Source: Bacillota bacterium (GTDB lineage: Bacteria; Bacillota; Clostridia; Oscillospirales; Acutalibacteraceae). From it: 6,190 nt of DNA. Under the pieces are notes generated by a model. It worked only from the letters and a program-made list of their open reading frames with translations, was not told where the DNA came from and ran no database searches. The translations under genes were made by a program, and so were the position numbers. The DNA lies in NCBI GenBank assembly GCA_023401495.1, contig JAEXDU010000085.1:1-6190 (forward strand), written 5' to 3'. Below, in pieces: positions 1 through 5,824 of this stretch (the stretch's first letter is position 1; each line of letters begins with the position of its first letter).

Positions 1-1
1 C

Positions 2-151
2 TTTACGAATATCCTGAAAAATCAGCAAGGGCTGATGTTTAACGGTTCACCTCTTTCCGAGGCGGACCGCGAAAAAATCGTGAATGCAATCCGGGTGGCG
101 GCGGCGATCGCCATTCCGGAGGAGGGAGAAAATGACGAATCAAAGGATTGA
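2..151 (+). CDS. C-terminal fragment of a probable XRE-family HTH regulator (partial, 5' end outside window)
   Basis: An open frame enters from the left edge and gives 49 residues before a TGA at 149-151. The visible part reads FTNILKNQQGLMFNG, then a short Ser/Glu/Asp-containing linker, a helix-like stretch (EKIVNAIRVAAAIAIPE) and an acidic tail. The LMFNG-x-PLS-type segment followed by a helix resembles the C-terminal tail of small HTH regulators that Clostridia often encode just before an ImmA/IrrE peptidase. The DNA-binding domain is outside the window, so the family call rests on this tail resemblance and on the neighbour. The frame runs 20 bases into the next gene, a sign of translational coupling. 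If the call is right, it is a repressor and the likely target of the downstream peptidase. It could also be another small protein co-encoded with an ImmA partner. Confidence 0.5.
   Translation, partial: FTNILKNQQGLMFNGSPLSEADREKIVNAIRVAAAIAIPEEGENDESKD
118..128 (+). promoter_or_regulatory. Ribosome binding site that fixes the start of the ImmA/IrrE-like gene
   Basis: GGAGGAGGGAG lies 3 to 10 bases before the ATG at 132, inside the end of the upstream coding frame. It is a near-perfect Shine-Dalgarno sequence. An in-frame ATG at 84 has no comparable site and would add an Arg-rich stretch that is not typical of the family, so 132 is preferred. Confidence 0.8.
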
Positions 152-596
152 CCGGCTGGTTCGCTCGCTCAGGCTGCGGTTTGGCGGCGGCGACGTTTTT
201 GAGCTGTGCGATCATTTGGGCATCCCCGTGTTGTGGCAGGATCTGCCCCGGTCGGTGAACGGCTTCTGCCTTTGCTTTCAGCAGCGTTTTACCATTGTAT
301 TGAATCTCAGCGTCCCGCCGGAGCTGCGCGCATATGTGTGCGCGCACGAGCTGGGGCATGTGCTGCTGCACGGGAAAACGAATGCGATCGAGCTCGCGGA
401 AACGACAAACCTGTGCATGCCGCGGCTGGAGAATCAGGCGGATTATTTTGCGGCCTGCCTTTTATTACAGGACAGGCTGCCGGATTGGCGCGAGTGGTAC
501 AGCCCGCTGACCGTGGAGTGTGTGGCACAGCTTTCCGGCCTGCCGGCGCGGGTGGTAAACCTTTGCGTGGGCGACGGCCATGCCCTGGTTTCCTGA
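132..596 (+). CDS. ImmA/IrrE family (M78/DUF955) zinc metallo-endopeptidase
   Basis: This 154-residue protein carries the zinc-protease motif HELGH at residues 72-76, inside CAHELGHVLLH. A second motif, ENQADYFAACLLL at about 100-112, matches the family pattern in which a Glu (here E100) supplies the third zinc ligand and is followed by an (A)-D/N-x-FAA stretch. The length fits the compact members of the family. No signal peptide or membrane segment is seen, so it should be cytoplasmic. ImmA of ICEBs1 and IrrE/PprI of Deinococcus cleave HTH repressors and so switch on an integrated element or a stress response. The gene overlaps the end of a probable HTH regulator by 20 bases, the usual arrangement of such a pair. 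The catalytic residues look intact. The peptidase family is secure; its actual target and trigger are inferred. Confidence 0.88.
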   Translation: MTNQRIDRLVRSLRLRFGGGDVFELCDHLGIPVLWQDLPRSVNGFCLCFQQRFTIVLNLSVPPELRAYVCAHELGHVLLHGKTNAIELAETTNLCMPRLENQADYFAACLLLQDRLPDWREWYSPLTVECVAQLSGLPARVVNLCVGDGHALVS

Positions 597-631
597 AAAG
601 AGGTTTCTAAAAATAAATTCACAAAAATTTT

Positions 632-661
632 CTGTTATTCCGAGGCCTTTTGCGATATAAT
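632..661 (+). promoter_or_regulatory. Probable sigma-A promoter of the central operon
   Basis: A perfect -10 box TATAAT lies at 656-661 in an AT-rich gap. The best -35 candidate is CTGTTA at 632-637 (three of six matches to TTGACA) with an 18-base spacer. Transcription would start near 668 and leave a leader of about 78 bases before the ATG at 746. The weak -35 suggests modest activity or help from an activator. No terminator is visible between the ImmA-like gene and this site, so read-through from upstream is also possible. Confidence 0.55.
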
Positions 662-745
662 AAGGGCAGCAATTGAAAAAATTTGCCGTTCTGGCCGGGC
701 CACCGGTAAATCAAACGGAACGGTGCAGCGGATAAAGGAGAAGCT

Positions 746-1276
746 ATGAAAATTTTATCTTCCGTCGCATCCAATGTGACAAAAGCGATTGATTTTGTAG
801 TGGAAGCCAACCGAAAGAACGCGCTGATTAACCGGATCAAGGCTGTGGTACGTTGTGAGGAAAAGAACATCGACCGCGCGTATATTGCTCTGGGAAAATA
901 TTATTTCAATAATCTGCGTGACAAAAACCTTGAGGAGACTGAGCGCCACTGTTTGGCCCTGGAAAATTCCCGCCGCCGTCTGGATCGTGCTTTGACCCGT
1001 CTGGAAGAGCTGACCGACGAGGAAGAGGATGAGTACGACGAGTACGAGGACTATGACGACTGCTATGCCTGCCAGGCACACGACGCAGAGTTTGACAGTT
1101 ACGATGATGATATGTACGAGGATGAACGTGATTTGCACCGGGTTGATGGAGTTGGGGGAACCCATTCCCATGGGGCCTCGGAGTATGATGAGGAGTTCAG
1201 CACTTCCGAAACAAAAACCTCCGGTGAAGCGGCCGACGAGACAGACGGCAGTGTGATTCCTCCCACAGAAGAATAA
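746..1276 (+). CDS. Small acidic protein of unknown function with a helical N-terminus and tyrosine-rich acidic tail
   Basis: The 176-residue protein starts at an ATG five bases after AAAGGAG (734-740). Residues 1-90 look helical: a short amphipathic start, a basic KNALINRIKAVVR segment, an IALGKYYF motif near 47-54 and a likely coiled coil rich in Glu/Arg/Leu up to LEELT. This layout, a helix pair with a (I/L)GK-x-Y(Y/F) motif, recurs in small clostridial proteins that often end in a zinc ribbon. Here residues 91-130 are instead very acidic (22 Asp/Glu of 40), with Tyr at 97, 100 and 103 in an acidic-acidic-Tyr triplet. One CxxC pair (C106, C109) and several His (112, 131, 140, 142) could bind a metal, but a full zinc ribbon is absent. 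The rest is low-complexity and probably disordered. There is no signal peptide. It is the first gene of the operon, 12 bases before the flavodoxin-like gene. The function is unknown. Confidence 0.8.
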   Translation: MKILSSVASNVTKAIDFVVEANRKNALINRIKAVVRCEEKNIDRAYIALGKYYFNNLRDKNLEETERHCLALENSRRRLDRALTRLEELTDEEEDEYDEYEDYDDCYACQAHDAEFDSYDDDMYEDERDLHRVDGVGGTHSHGASEYDEEFSTSETKTSGEAADETDGSVIPPTEE

Positions 1277-1288
1277 GGGAGCGCCGGC

Positions 1289-1804
1289 ATGAAACCATTG
1301 ATCGTCTGTTTTTCCCAGACAGGGAAAACAAAAAAGCTGTGCGGCTGCATGGCGAAATCGCTGGACGCCGATTTTGTGGAGCTGAGGGAAATTGCCCACC
1401 GGGGTCTGGTCAGCGCGTATACGCTGGGCGTATATGACGCGATCCGCCGCAAAAGCGGCGATATTCTTCCCGTAGATTCCGATATTGCCGAATACGAAAC
1501 GCTGATCGTGGCGTCGCCGGTCTGGGCCGGGAACATCACGCCCGCGATGAACGATTTTATCCGGGAATACGATTTGCGCGGAAAGACGGTATACGGATTC
1601 ATTACTCACGCCGGCGGCGCCGGCGAGGCATTGAACGTGATGCGCCAGGAGCTGGAGCAGGCCGGAGCGGTCTGCCCCCATATACTGGACTTGCAGGCAA
1701 CGCGGGAACTGATTTACGATGTTAAGGCGGAGCGAAAAGCGTTCCGCCTGACAGATGACGGAAAGCTGGAGCTGCGTGAACAGGACGGAGACAAGAAAGC
1801 ATGA
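1289..1804 (+). CDS. Flavodoxin-like (FMN-binding) protein
   Basis: This 171-residue protein has the flavodoxin fold signature. The first strand (PLIVCFSQ) leads into the FMN-phosphate loop S9-Q-T-G-K-T14, which matches the S/T-x-T-G-x-T pattern. The strand TLIVASPVWAG (71-81) provides the loop that packs on the flavin ring, and ITPAMNDFI follows as in short flavodoxin-family proteins. A third loop, FITHAGGAGEAL (104-114), is also family-like. The length fits a single-domain flavodoxin-family protein; the basic/acidic tail of about 25 residues is probably flexible. It should act in the cytoplasm as an FMN electron carrier or a small quinone/flavin oxidoreductase; the partner cannot be read from sequence. 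AAGGGAG at 1275-1281, which overlaps the previous stop codon, serves as its ribosome binding site. Its stop overlaps the mnmA start (ATGA at 1801-1804), so the two are probably translationally coupled. Confidence 0.85.
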   Translation: MKPLIVCFSQTGKTKKLCGCMAKSLDADFVELREIAHRGLVSAYTLGVYDAIRRKSGDILPVDSDIAEYETLIVASPVWAGNITPAMNDFIREYDLRGKTVYGFITHAGGAGEALNVMRQELEQAGAVCPHILDLQATRELIYDVKAERKAFRLTDDGKLELREQDGDKKA

Positions 1805-2868
1805 GCAAAAAAATACTGCTGGGAATGAGCGGCGGGGTGGATAGCTCTGTCGCTGCTCTTTTGCTGCAGAAGCAGGGGTATGAAGTGACTGGGGTGACGA
1901 TGCGTCTGCGCCCGGACGAGTACATGTGCAGCAGCCAAAGTGGTGGCTGCTGCTCTTTGGATGACATAGATGACGCGCGCCGCGTCTGTTACCGGCTGGG
2001 GATCGAGCATCTGGTGATGAATTTCACAGAGGAATTCGAGCGCGATGTGATCGAACCCTTCGCAAAAGACTACCAGGCCGGGCGCACGCCAAATCCCTGC
2101 ATCAACTGCAACCGGTATTTAAAGTTTGAAGAAATGCTGCGCCGCGCGCAGCAGCTCGGCTTTGACGCTGTCGCCACCGGGCATTACGCGATTGTGCGGC
2201 AGAATGAAAACGGCCGCTGGCTACTGTACCGTTCCCCTGCCGGGAAGGACCAGAGCTACGTGCTGTATTCCATGACGCAGCATCAGCTGGCGCATACGCT
2301 GTTCCCGCTGGGCGAGATGGAAAAGCCCGAGGTGCGCCGCATCGCGCAGGAGGCCGGGCTCCCCGTGGCAAAAAAGCCCGACAGTCAGGAAATCTGCTTT
2401 GTGGAAAACAAGGATTACGCGGGCTTCATCTACCGATATACGGGCAAAGAGCTGCCCGAGGGCGATTTTGTGGATGCCGAAGGCCATGTGCTCGGCCGCC
2501 ACAAGGGGATCACCCATTATACCGTGGGTCAGCGCAAGGGCCTTGGCATCAGCTTTCCGCAGCCGATGTATGTGAATGCGATCGACGCCGAACACAACCG
2601 GATCGTTCTGGGGCCGGAGGGCAGCCAGTACGCTTCGGAGCTGATCGCCGGCGATCTGAACTGGATCGCCTTTGACGAGCCGCCGGCCGAGCTGCATGTG
2701 CAGGCCAAGGTTCGTTATCAGGCAAGGCCCGCGGCCGCGCGGGTGCTGACCGATGGGGAAGGAAAGGTGCGCGTGTTGTTCGATGAGCCGCAGCGCGCCG
2801 TTACACCGGGACAAGCCGTCGTGTTCTACCAGGATGATCTGGTAGTCGGCGGCGGAACGATTTTATAA
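1801..2868 (+). CDS. mnmA: tRNA-specific 2-thiouridylase MnmA
   Basis: MnmA puts the sulfur on C2 of wobble uridine 34 in tRNA-Lys, -Glu and -Gln. It adenylates the base with ATP and then transfers a persulfide sulfur supplied by a cysteine desulfurase. The 355-residue protein has the usual length. The ATP-binding PP-loop SGGVDSS is at 10-16. The catalytic cysteine motif NPCINCN holds C100 and C103, and the second catalytic cysteine is C199 in SQEICFV. ATGHYA (125-130), KDQSYVLY (149-156), and GITHYTVGQRKGLGI (236-250) are further family signatures, and the C-terminal beta-barrel ends in VVGGGTIL. Additional cysteines at 43, 50, 51 and 63 lie around SGGCCSLDDIDDARR, a GGCCSL variant I associate with clostridial members. 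The start overlaps the flavodoxin stop by four bases, with GGAG at 1787-1790. No cysteine desulfurase gene adjoins it, so sulfur must come from one encoded elsewhere. Confidence 0.97.
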   Translation: MSKKILLGMSGGVDSSVAALLLQKQGYEVTGVTMRLRPDEYMCSSQSGGCCSLDDIDDARRVCYRLGIEHLVMNFTEEFERDVIEPFAKDYQAGRTPNPCINCNRYLKFEEMLRRAQQLGFDAVATGHYAIVRQNENGRWLLYRSPAGKDQSYVLYSMTQHQLAHTLFPLGEMEKPEVRRIAQEAGLPVAKKPDSQEICFVENKDYAGFIYRYTGKELPEGDFVDAEGHVLGRHKGITHYTVGQRKGLGISFPQPMYVNAIDAEHNRIVLGPEGSQYASELIAGDLNWIAFDEPPAELHVQAKVRYQARPAAARVLTDGEGKVRVLFDEPQRAVTPGQAVVFYQDDLVVGGGTIL

Positions 2869-2888
2869 GAAGCGACGGGGGTGTTATT

Positions 2889-3521
2889 GTGGCAGCCTGC
2901 ATCACCAAAGAGCTCAGCTGCCCTGGCTGCGGGGCGGTGAACAAAAGCCGCATGTGGGTCGAGATCGACGCGTCGGCCGATCCGGAGCAGCGGGAGCAGA
3001 TTTTAAACGAGACCCTGTTTTACTGGGAATGCCCGGACTGCGATTATCATGCGCAGATGGTGTACCCCTGCCTGTATCACGACAGGGAGCGCGGTTTTTT
3101 GATCTGCCTTTCACCGGCGGGGCGCACCCAGCAGGTGATTGAGGCGGAGCAGCGGCACCCGGCCCTTGCCGGGCTGAAAAAGCGGCTGGTGCTCACGCCC
3201 GCCGAACTGAAAGAAAAAGTGATGATCTTTGAAAGCGGCCTGAATGACGTGGCGCTGGAGATGGTCAAGCTGGCGCTGCAGGAGCTGACCGAGCGCAAGC
3301 AGCAGACAAGAGTGGAAAAAGCATTCTTTTTAACACAGAGTGAAGAGCTGGACTACCTGGGTTTTTCCATGTTCCTGCGGGGAGAGGAAAAGCCGGTGTA
3401 TCAGGGAGTGCGGCTGGAGGTATATGAAAAATCGCTTCGCGCCGCGGAGCGTGTGGGTTTTCAGGAATCAGGCTTTCAGCTGGTGGATTTGGCGCTGGCC
3501 AGAACGCTGCTGGAGCAATAA
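2889..3521 (+). CDS. CpXC domain protein, function unknown
   Basis: This 210-residue protein begins with two zinc-knuckle halves: C11-P-G-C14-G and C48-P-D-C51. Between them are an EIDASADPEQREQIL linker and the LFYWECP strand, and YPCLYHDRERGFLICLSP (59-76) follows. This is the layout of the CpXC domain (Pfam family named after its C-P-x-C motifs), whose role is not known; binding of one structural zinc by the four cysteines is likely. The rest (about 90-210) is mainly helical with many Leu/Glu/Lys and has no recognisable motif. No signal peptide or membrane segment is seen. The start is a GTG, seven bases after a G-rich site (GGGGG at 2877-2881). The first in-frame ATG, at residue 22, would remove the first CxxC pair, so GTG is preferred. 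It lies 20 bases after mnmA and is probably co-transcribed with it. Confidence 0.82.
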   Translation: MAACITKELSCPGCGAVNKSRMWVEIDASADPEQREQILNETLFYWECPDCDYHAQMVYPCLYHDRERGFLICLSPAGRTQQVIEAEQRHPALAGLKKRLVLTPAELKEKVMIFESGLNDVALEMVKLALQELTERKQQTRVEKAFFLTQSEELDYLGFSMFLRGEEKPVYQGVRLEVYEKSLRAAERVGFQESGFQLVDLALARTLLEQ

Positions 3522-3554
3522 GCGGAGAAGGATGTTACTGAAAGAATGATATCG

Positions 3555-3588
3555 GTGTCTTTTCCCCATCGAAGGCGTGGAAAGACAC
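3555..3588 (+). other. Hairpin in the gap before asnB
   Basis: GTGTCTTTTC (3555-3564) pairs with GGAAAGACAC (3579-3588) over ten contiguous base pairs, including one G-U, with a 14-base loop. No T-run follows on either strand, so it is not a standard intrinsic terminator. It sits in the 124-base spacer between the CpXC gene and asnB. It could be an RNA processing or stabilising element, or part of an asnB leader. The role is inferred. Confidence 0.5.
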
Positions 3589-3598
3589 AATCAGTATC

Positions 3599-3608
3599 CC
3601 TCGCGAGG
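3599..3608. promoter_or_regulatory. Perfect 10-base palindrome, possible operator
   Basis: CCTCGCGAGG is a perfect inverted repeat 37 bases before the asnB start, just downstream of the hairpin at 3555-3588. Its symmetry and position would suit a dimeric regulator, but a GC-rich palindrome this short can arise by chance. I recognise no known operator and no T-box motif in this gap. Confidence 0.25.
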
Positions 3609-3645
3609 AAACACTTTCAACCGGAGAAGGGGAACAAATCAGATT

Positions 3646-5517
3646 ATGTGTGGAATATGCGGATTTACAGGCGAAATCATTGACAGGGAGGCCGTGCTGA
3701 AAAGCATGACCGATAAAATCACGCACCGTGGGCCGGACAGCAGCGGCGCCTTTCAGACGGACGACATCTCGATGGGATTTCGCCGCCTGAGCATCATCGA
3801 CGTGTCGTCTACGGGCGATCAGCCGATTTTCAACGAGGATAAAACGCTGGTGCTCACCTTCAACGGCGAGATTTATAACTACCAGAAGCTGCGCGCGGAG
3901 CTGATCGAGAAGGGTCACGTATTCACGACGCAAACGGATTCGGAGGTGCTGATCCACGGATTTGAGGAATGGCACGAAGACCTGCTGAACCGCCTGCGCG
4001 GCATGTTCACGTTTGCGATTTGGAATACGCAGGACAATTCCCTGTTTATCGCGCGGGATTTCTTCGGCATTAAGCCGCTGCATTACACCATGGTCAACAA
4101 CCACTTTGTGTATGGCTCCGAGATCAAGAGCATTCTGGAGTTCCCGGGCTTTGAGAAGCGCCTGGATTACGATACGCTGAACAACTACCTGTCGTTTCAG
4201 TACGCTGTTCCGCCCAAGACGTTCTTTGAGGGCGTTTCCTGCCTGCTGCCCGCCCATTACTTGTGGTTTCGCGACGGCAAGGTGACCACCACCCGTTACT
4301 GGGAGCCGCGCTTTGACCCGGACGAGTCTCTTTCGGAAGAGGAAGCGATCGACCGGATTGAAAAAGTGTTCGAGGAATCAGTCGAGTGCCACAAGATCAG
4401 CGACGTGGAGGTGGGCTGCTTCCTGTCGAGCGGCGTGGATTCGAGCTATGTGGCGACGTATTTCCCGGGACAGAAAACTTTCACCGTCGGCTTTGATTTC
4501 GGCGAGAAGTACAATGAAATCGACTGGGCTGAAAGCCTTTCAAAAGAGATCGGCGTGGAACACCACAAAAAGCTGATCACCTCAGAGGAATTCTGGGGCA
4601 ACATCAAAAAGGTGCAGTACCATATGGATCAGCCGCTGGCCGACCCGTCCTGTATTGCGCTGTTCTTTGTTTCAAAGCTTGCGAGCGAGTATGTCAAGGT
4701 CGTTTTGTCCGGTGAGGGTGCTGACGAGCTGTTCGGCGGCTATACCGTTTACAACGAGCCGGACGTATTCCGGAATTACCATAAGCTGCCCCAGTGGCTG
4801 CGCACGTTTCTGCGCCGCGTGGTTCAGAAGGTGCCGTGGCACTTTGTCGGGCAGGGCTTTATCACGCGCGGCGAGTTCCCCACGAACGAGAGTTTTATCG
4901 GCAACGCCAAAATGTTCGGTTACGAGGATAAGCTGTGCCTGCTGAAAGACCCGTCCATCGCGACGCGCCCGCAGACGCTGACGAAACCGTATTACGACCG
5001 CGTAAAAGACTTGGACGACGTGACCCGCATGCAGTATCTCGACATCAATCTGTGGATGGTGGGCGATATCTTGCTGAAAGCCGACCGGATGAGCATGGCG
5101 AACTCTTTGGAGCTGCGCGTGCCGTTCCTCGACAAAGAGGTGTTCCGTGTGGCATCGGCGATTCCGAAGAGCCTGCGCCTGAAAAACGACACCACCAAAT
5201 ACGCCATGCGTCAGGCGGCGCTGCGGCATCTGCCCGCTCGCACCGCAGAGAAGAAGAAGCTGGGCTTCCCGGTGCCTACCCGTGTGTGGCTGCGCGACGA
5301 GCGATACTATCAAATCGTAAAGGATGCGTTTTCGTCCGATCTGGCGAAGCAGTTCTTCCACACGGAGGAGCTTCTGCGGTATCTGGAGGATCACTTTAAG
5401 GGCCGCCGCGACTACAGCCGCCGCATCTGGACGGTGTTTGTGTTCCTGCTGTGGTACCAGGTCTATTTTGAGGGAGCCGGCCACGAAGAGGGCGATATGC
5501 CCAACTTTGCAGACTGA
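3646..5517 (+). CDS. asnB: Glutamine-hydrolysing asparagine synthetase (AsnB)
   Basis: AsnB makes asparagine from aspartate, glutamine and ATP, releasing AMP and PPi. The 623-residue protein has two domains. The N-terminal glutaminase (class II amidotransferase, about 2-210) has Cys2, the nucleophile exposed after Met removal, then HRGPD (27-31), NGEIYNY (73-79) and DSEVL (98-102). The synthetase domain has the ATP pyrophosphatase loop S261-S-G-V-D-S-S267, SGEGADELFGGY (355-366), LKADRMSMANSLELRVPFLD (477-496) and KKKLGFPVP (536-544). Length and motif order are normal. The ATG at 3646 is chosen because the catalytic Cys must be residue 2; an in-frame ATG at 3577 would bury it behind 23 residues. 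GGAGAAGGGGAA at 3623-3634 is a usable but rather distant ribosome binding site. It is the last gene before a strong terminator. The structured 124-base gap upstream leaves open a separate promoter or leader control. Confidence 0.96.
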   Translation: MCGICGFTGEIIDREAVLKSMTDKITHRGPDSSGAFQTDDISMGFRRLSIIDVSSTGDQPIFNEDKTLVLTFNGEIYNYQKLRAELIEKGHVFTTQTDSEVLIHGFEEWHEDLLNRLRGMFTFAIWNTQDNSLFIARDFFGIKPLHYTMVNNHFVYGSEIKSILEFPGFEKRLDYDTLNNYLSFQYAVPPKTFFEGVSCLLPAHYLWFRDGKVTTTRYWEPRFDPDESLSEEEAIDRIEKVFEESVECHKISDVEVGCFLSSGVDSSYVATYFPGQKTFTVGFDFGEKYNEIDWAESLSKEIGVEHHKKLITSEEFWGNIKKVQYHMDQPLADPSCIALFFVSKLASEYVKVVLSGEGADELFGGYTVYNEPDVFRNYHKLPQWLRTFLRRVVQKVPWHFVGQGFITRGEFPTNESFIGNAKMFGYEDKLCLLKDPSIATRPQTLTKPYYDRVKDLDDVTRMQYLDINLWMVGDILLKADRMSMANSLELRVPFLDKEVFRVASAIPKSLRLKNDTTKYAMRQAALRHLPARTAEKKKLGFPVPTRVWLRDERYYQIVKDAFSSDLAKQFFHTEELLRYLEDHFKGRRDYSRRIWTVFVFLLWYQVYFEGAGHEEGDMPNFAD

Positions 5518-5582
5518 TACAGGCGGCACATCAGAAAGAAAGCGCCGGATGACGGAAGCATCCGCTGGCAGAGAATGAATCA

Positions 5583-5622
5583 AAAAAAGAGTGCGATGTT
5601 GCCGCACTCTTTTTTGTGTTTT
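5583..5622 (+). terminator. Intrinsic terminator after asnB
   Basis: GAGTGCG (5589-5595) pairs with CGCACTC (5603-5609) around a 7-base loop. Six flanking A-T pairs extend the stem to 13 base pairs (5583-5595 with 5603-5615). The 3' side runs into TTTTTTG and then TGTTTT, a classic U-tract. The A-run on the 5' side gives a T-run on the minus strand, so it could stop transcription in both directions. It ends the central operon. Confidence 0.93.
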
Positions 5623-5624
5623 AA

Positions 5625-5660
5625 GCGGGAAATCAGTGTGAAGCAAACACGCTGACCCGC
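5625..5660. other. Second long hairpin just after the terminator
   Basis: GCGGG (5625-5629) pairs with CCCGC (5656-5660). After a three-A bulge, TCAGTGTG (5633-5640) pairs with CACGCTGA (5648-5655), including one G-U, with loop AAGCAAA. That makes 13 base pairs in all. No T-run follows, and it starts three bases past the end of the terminator T-tract. It may be a repeat element, an RNA-stabilising structure or a remnant; the sequence does not say which. Confidence 0.5.
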
Positions 5661-5702
5661 GTATCACGGGCGGCGAGAATCGGCGCGGGCTGCTCCTTTG
5701 CC

Positions 5703-5731
5703 TTGACGCAGAGTTAGATTTTATATATAAT
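5703..5731 (+). promoter_or_regulatory. Near-consensus sigma-A promoter of the secreted-protein gene
   Basis: TTGACG at 5703-5708 and TATAAT at 5726-5731 are separated by exactly 17 bases, with five of six and six of six matches to consensus. Transcription should start near 5738, leaving a leader of about 87 bases. This predicts strong, independent expression of the downstream gene. Confidence 0.9.
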
Positions 5732-5809
5732 GAGAGGGAAAAACAGGAAATTTGTGATAAAATCTGATCGGTAACATAAAAACGCCTGCGGGGAGTGGGC
5801 ATGAATGCA

Positions 5810-5817
5810 GGGAGGAG
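5810..5817 (+). promoter_or_regulatory. Ribosome binding site of the secreted-protein gene
   Basis: GGGAGGAG lies seven bases before the ATG at 5825. An in-frame ATG at 5801 also has a G-rich site (GGGGAG at 5790-5795) and would add eight residues. The later start gives a compact signal peptide beginning MKKASKK and the better-matching site, so it is preferred. The first bases of this site can pair with CCTGC at 5785-5789. Confidence 0.75.
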
Positions 5818-5824
5818 CAAAGCC

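Larger units (their letters stand above)
5518..5824. other. 307-base intergenic region between asnB and the secreted-protein gene
   Basis: This gap holds, in order, a small 6-base-pair inverted repeat (CGGATG 5546-5551 with CATCCG 5559-5564), the operon terminator, a second hairpin (5625-5660), a GC-rich stretch to about 5700, a near-consensus promoter and a leader of about 87 bases. I see no complete gene in it on either strand. Confidence 0.8.

Noticed and set aside
84..131. Upstream in-frame ATG for the ImmA/IrrE-like gene
   Set aside because: It has no good ribosome binding site and adds an Arg-rich stretch within the end of the preceding gene.
586..607. Direct repeat GGTTTC (587-592 and 602-607) as a possible attachment site
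   Set aside because: Six bases is too short to be meaningful, and no integrase or tRNA gene is near.
755..1681. Long minus-strand open frame of 308 codons over the acidic-protein and flavodoxin genes
   Set aside because: It lies opposite two genes with good ribosome binding sites and clear family motifs; its translation is a low-complexity run of Val/Ile from the acidic codons on the other strand.
3577..3645. Upstream in-frame ATG that would lengthen asnB by 23 residues
   Set aside because: Class II glutaminases need the catalytic Cys at the mature N-terminus, so the ATG at 3646 must be the start.
3522..3645. T-box leader controlling asnB
   Set aside because: No T-box core sequence, specifier stem or terminator/antiterminator pair is present in the 124 bases.
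3535..4257. Minus-strand open frame of 240 codons opposite the asnB start
   Set aside because: It is antisense to the glutaminase domain and is explained by the GC-rich codon bias of asnB.
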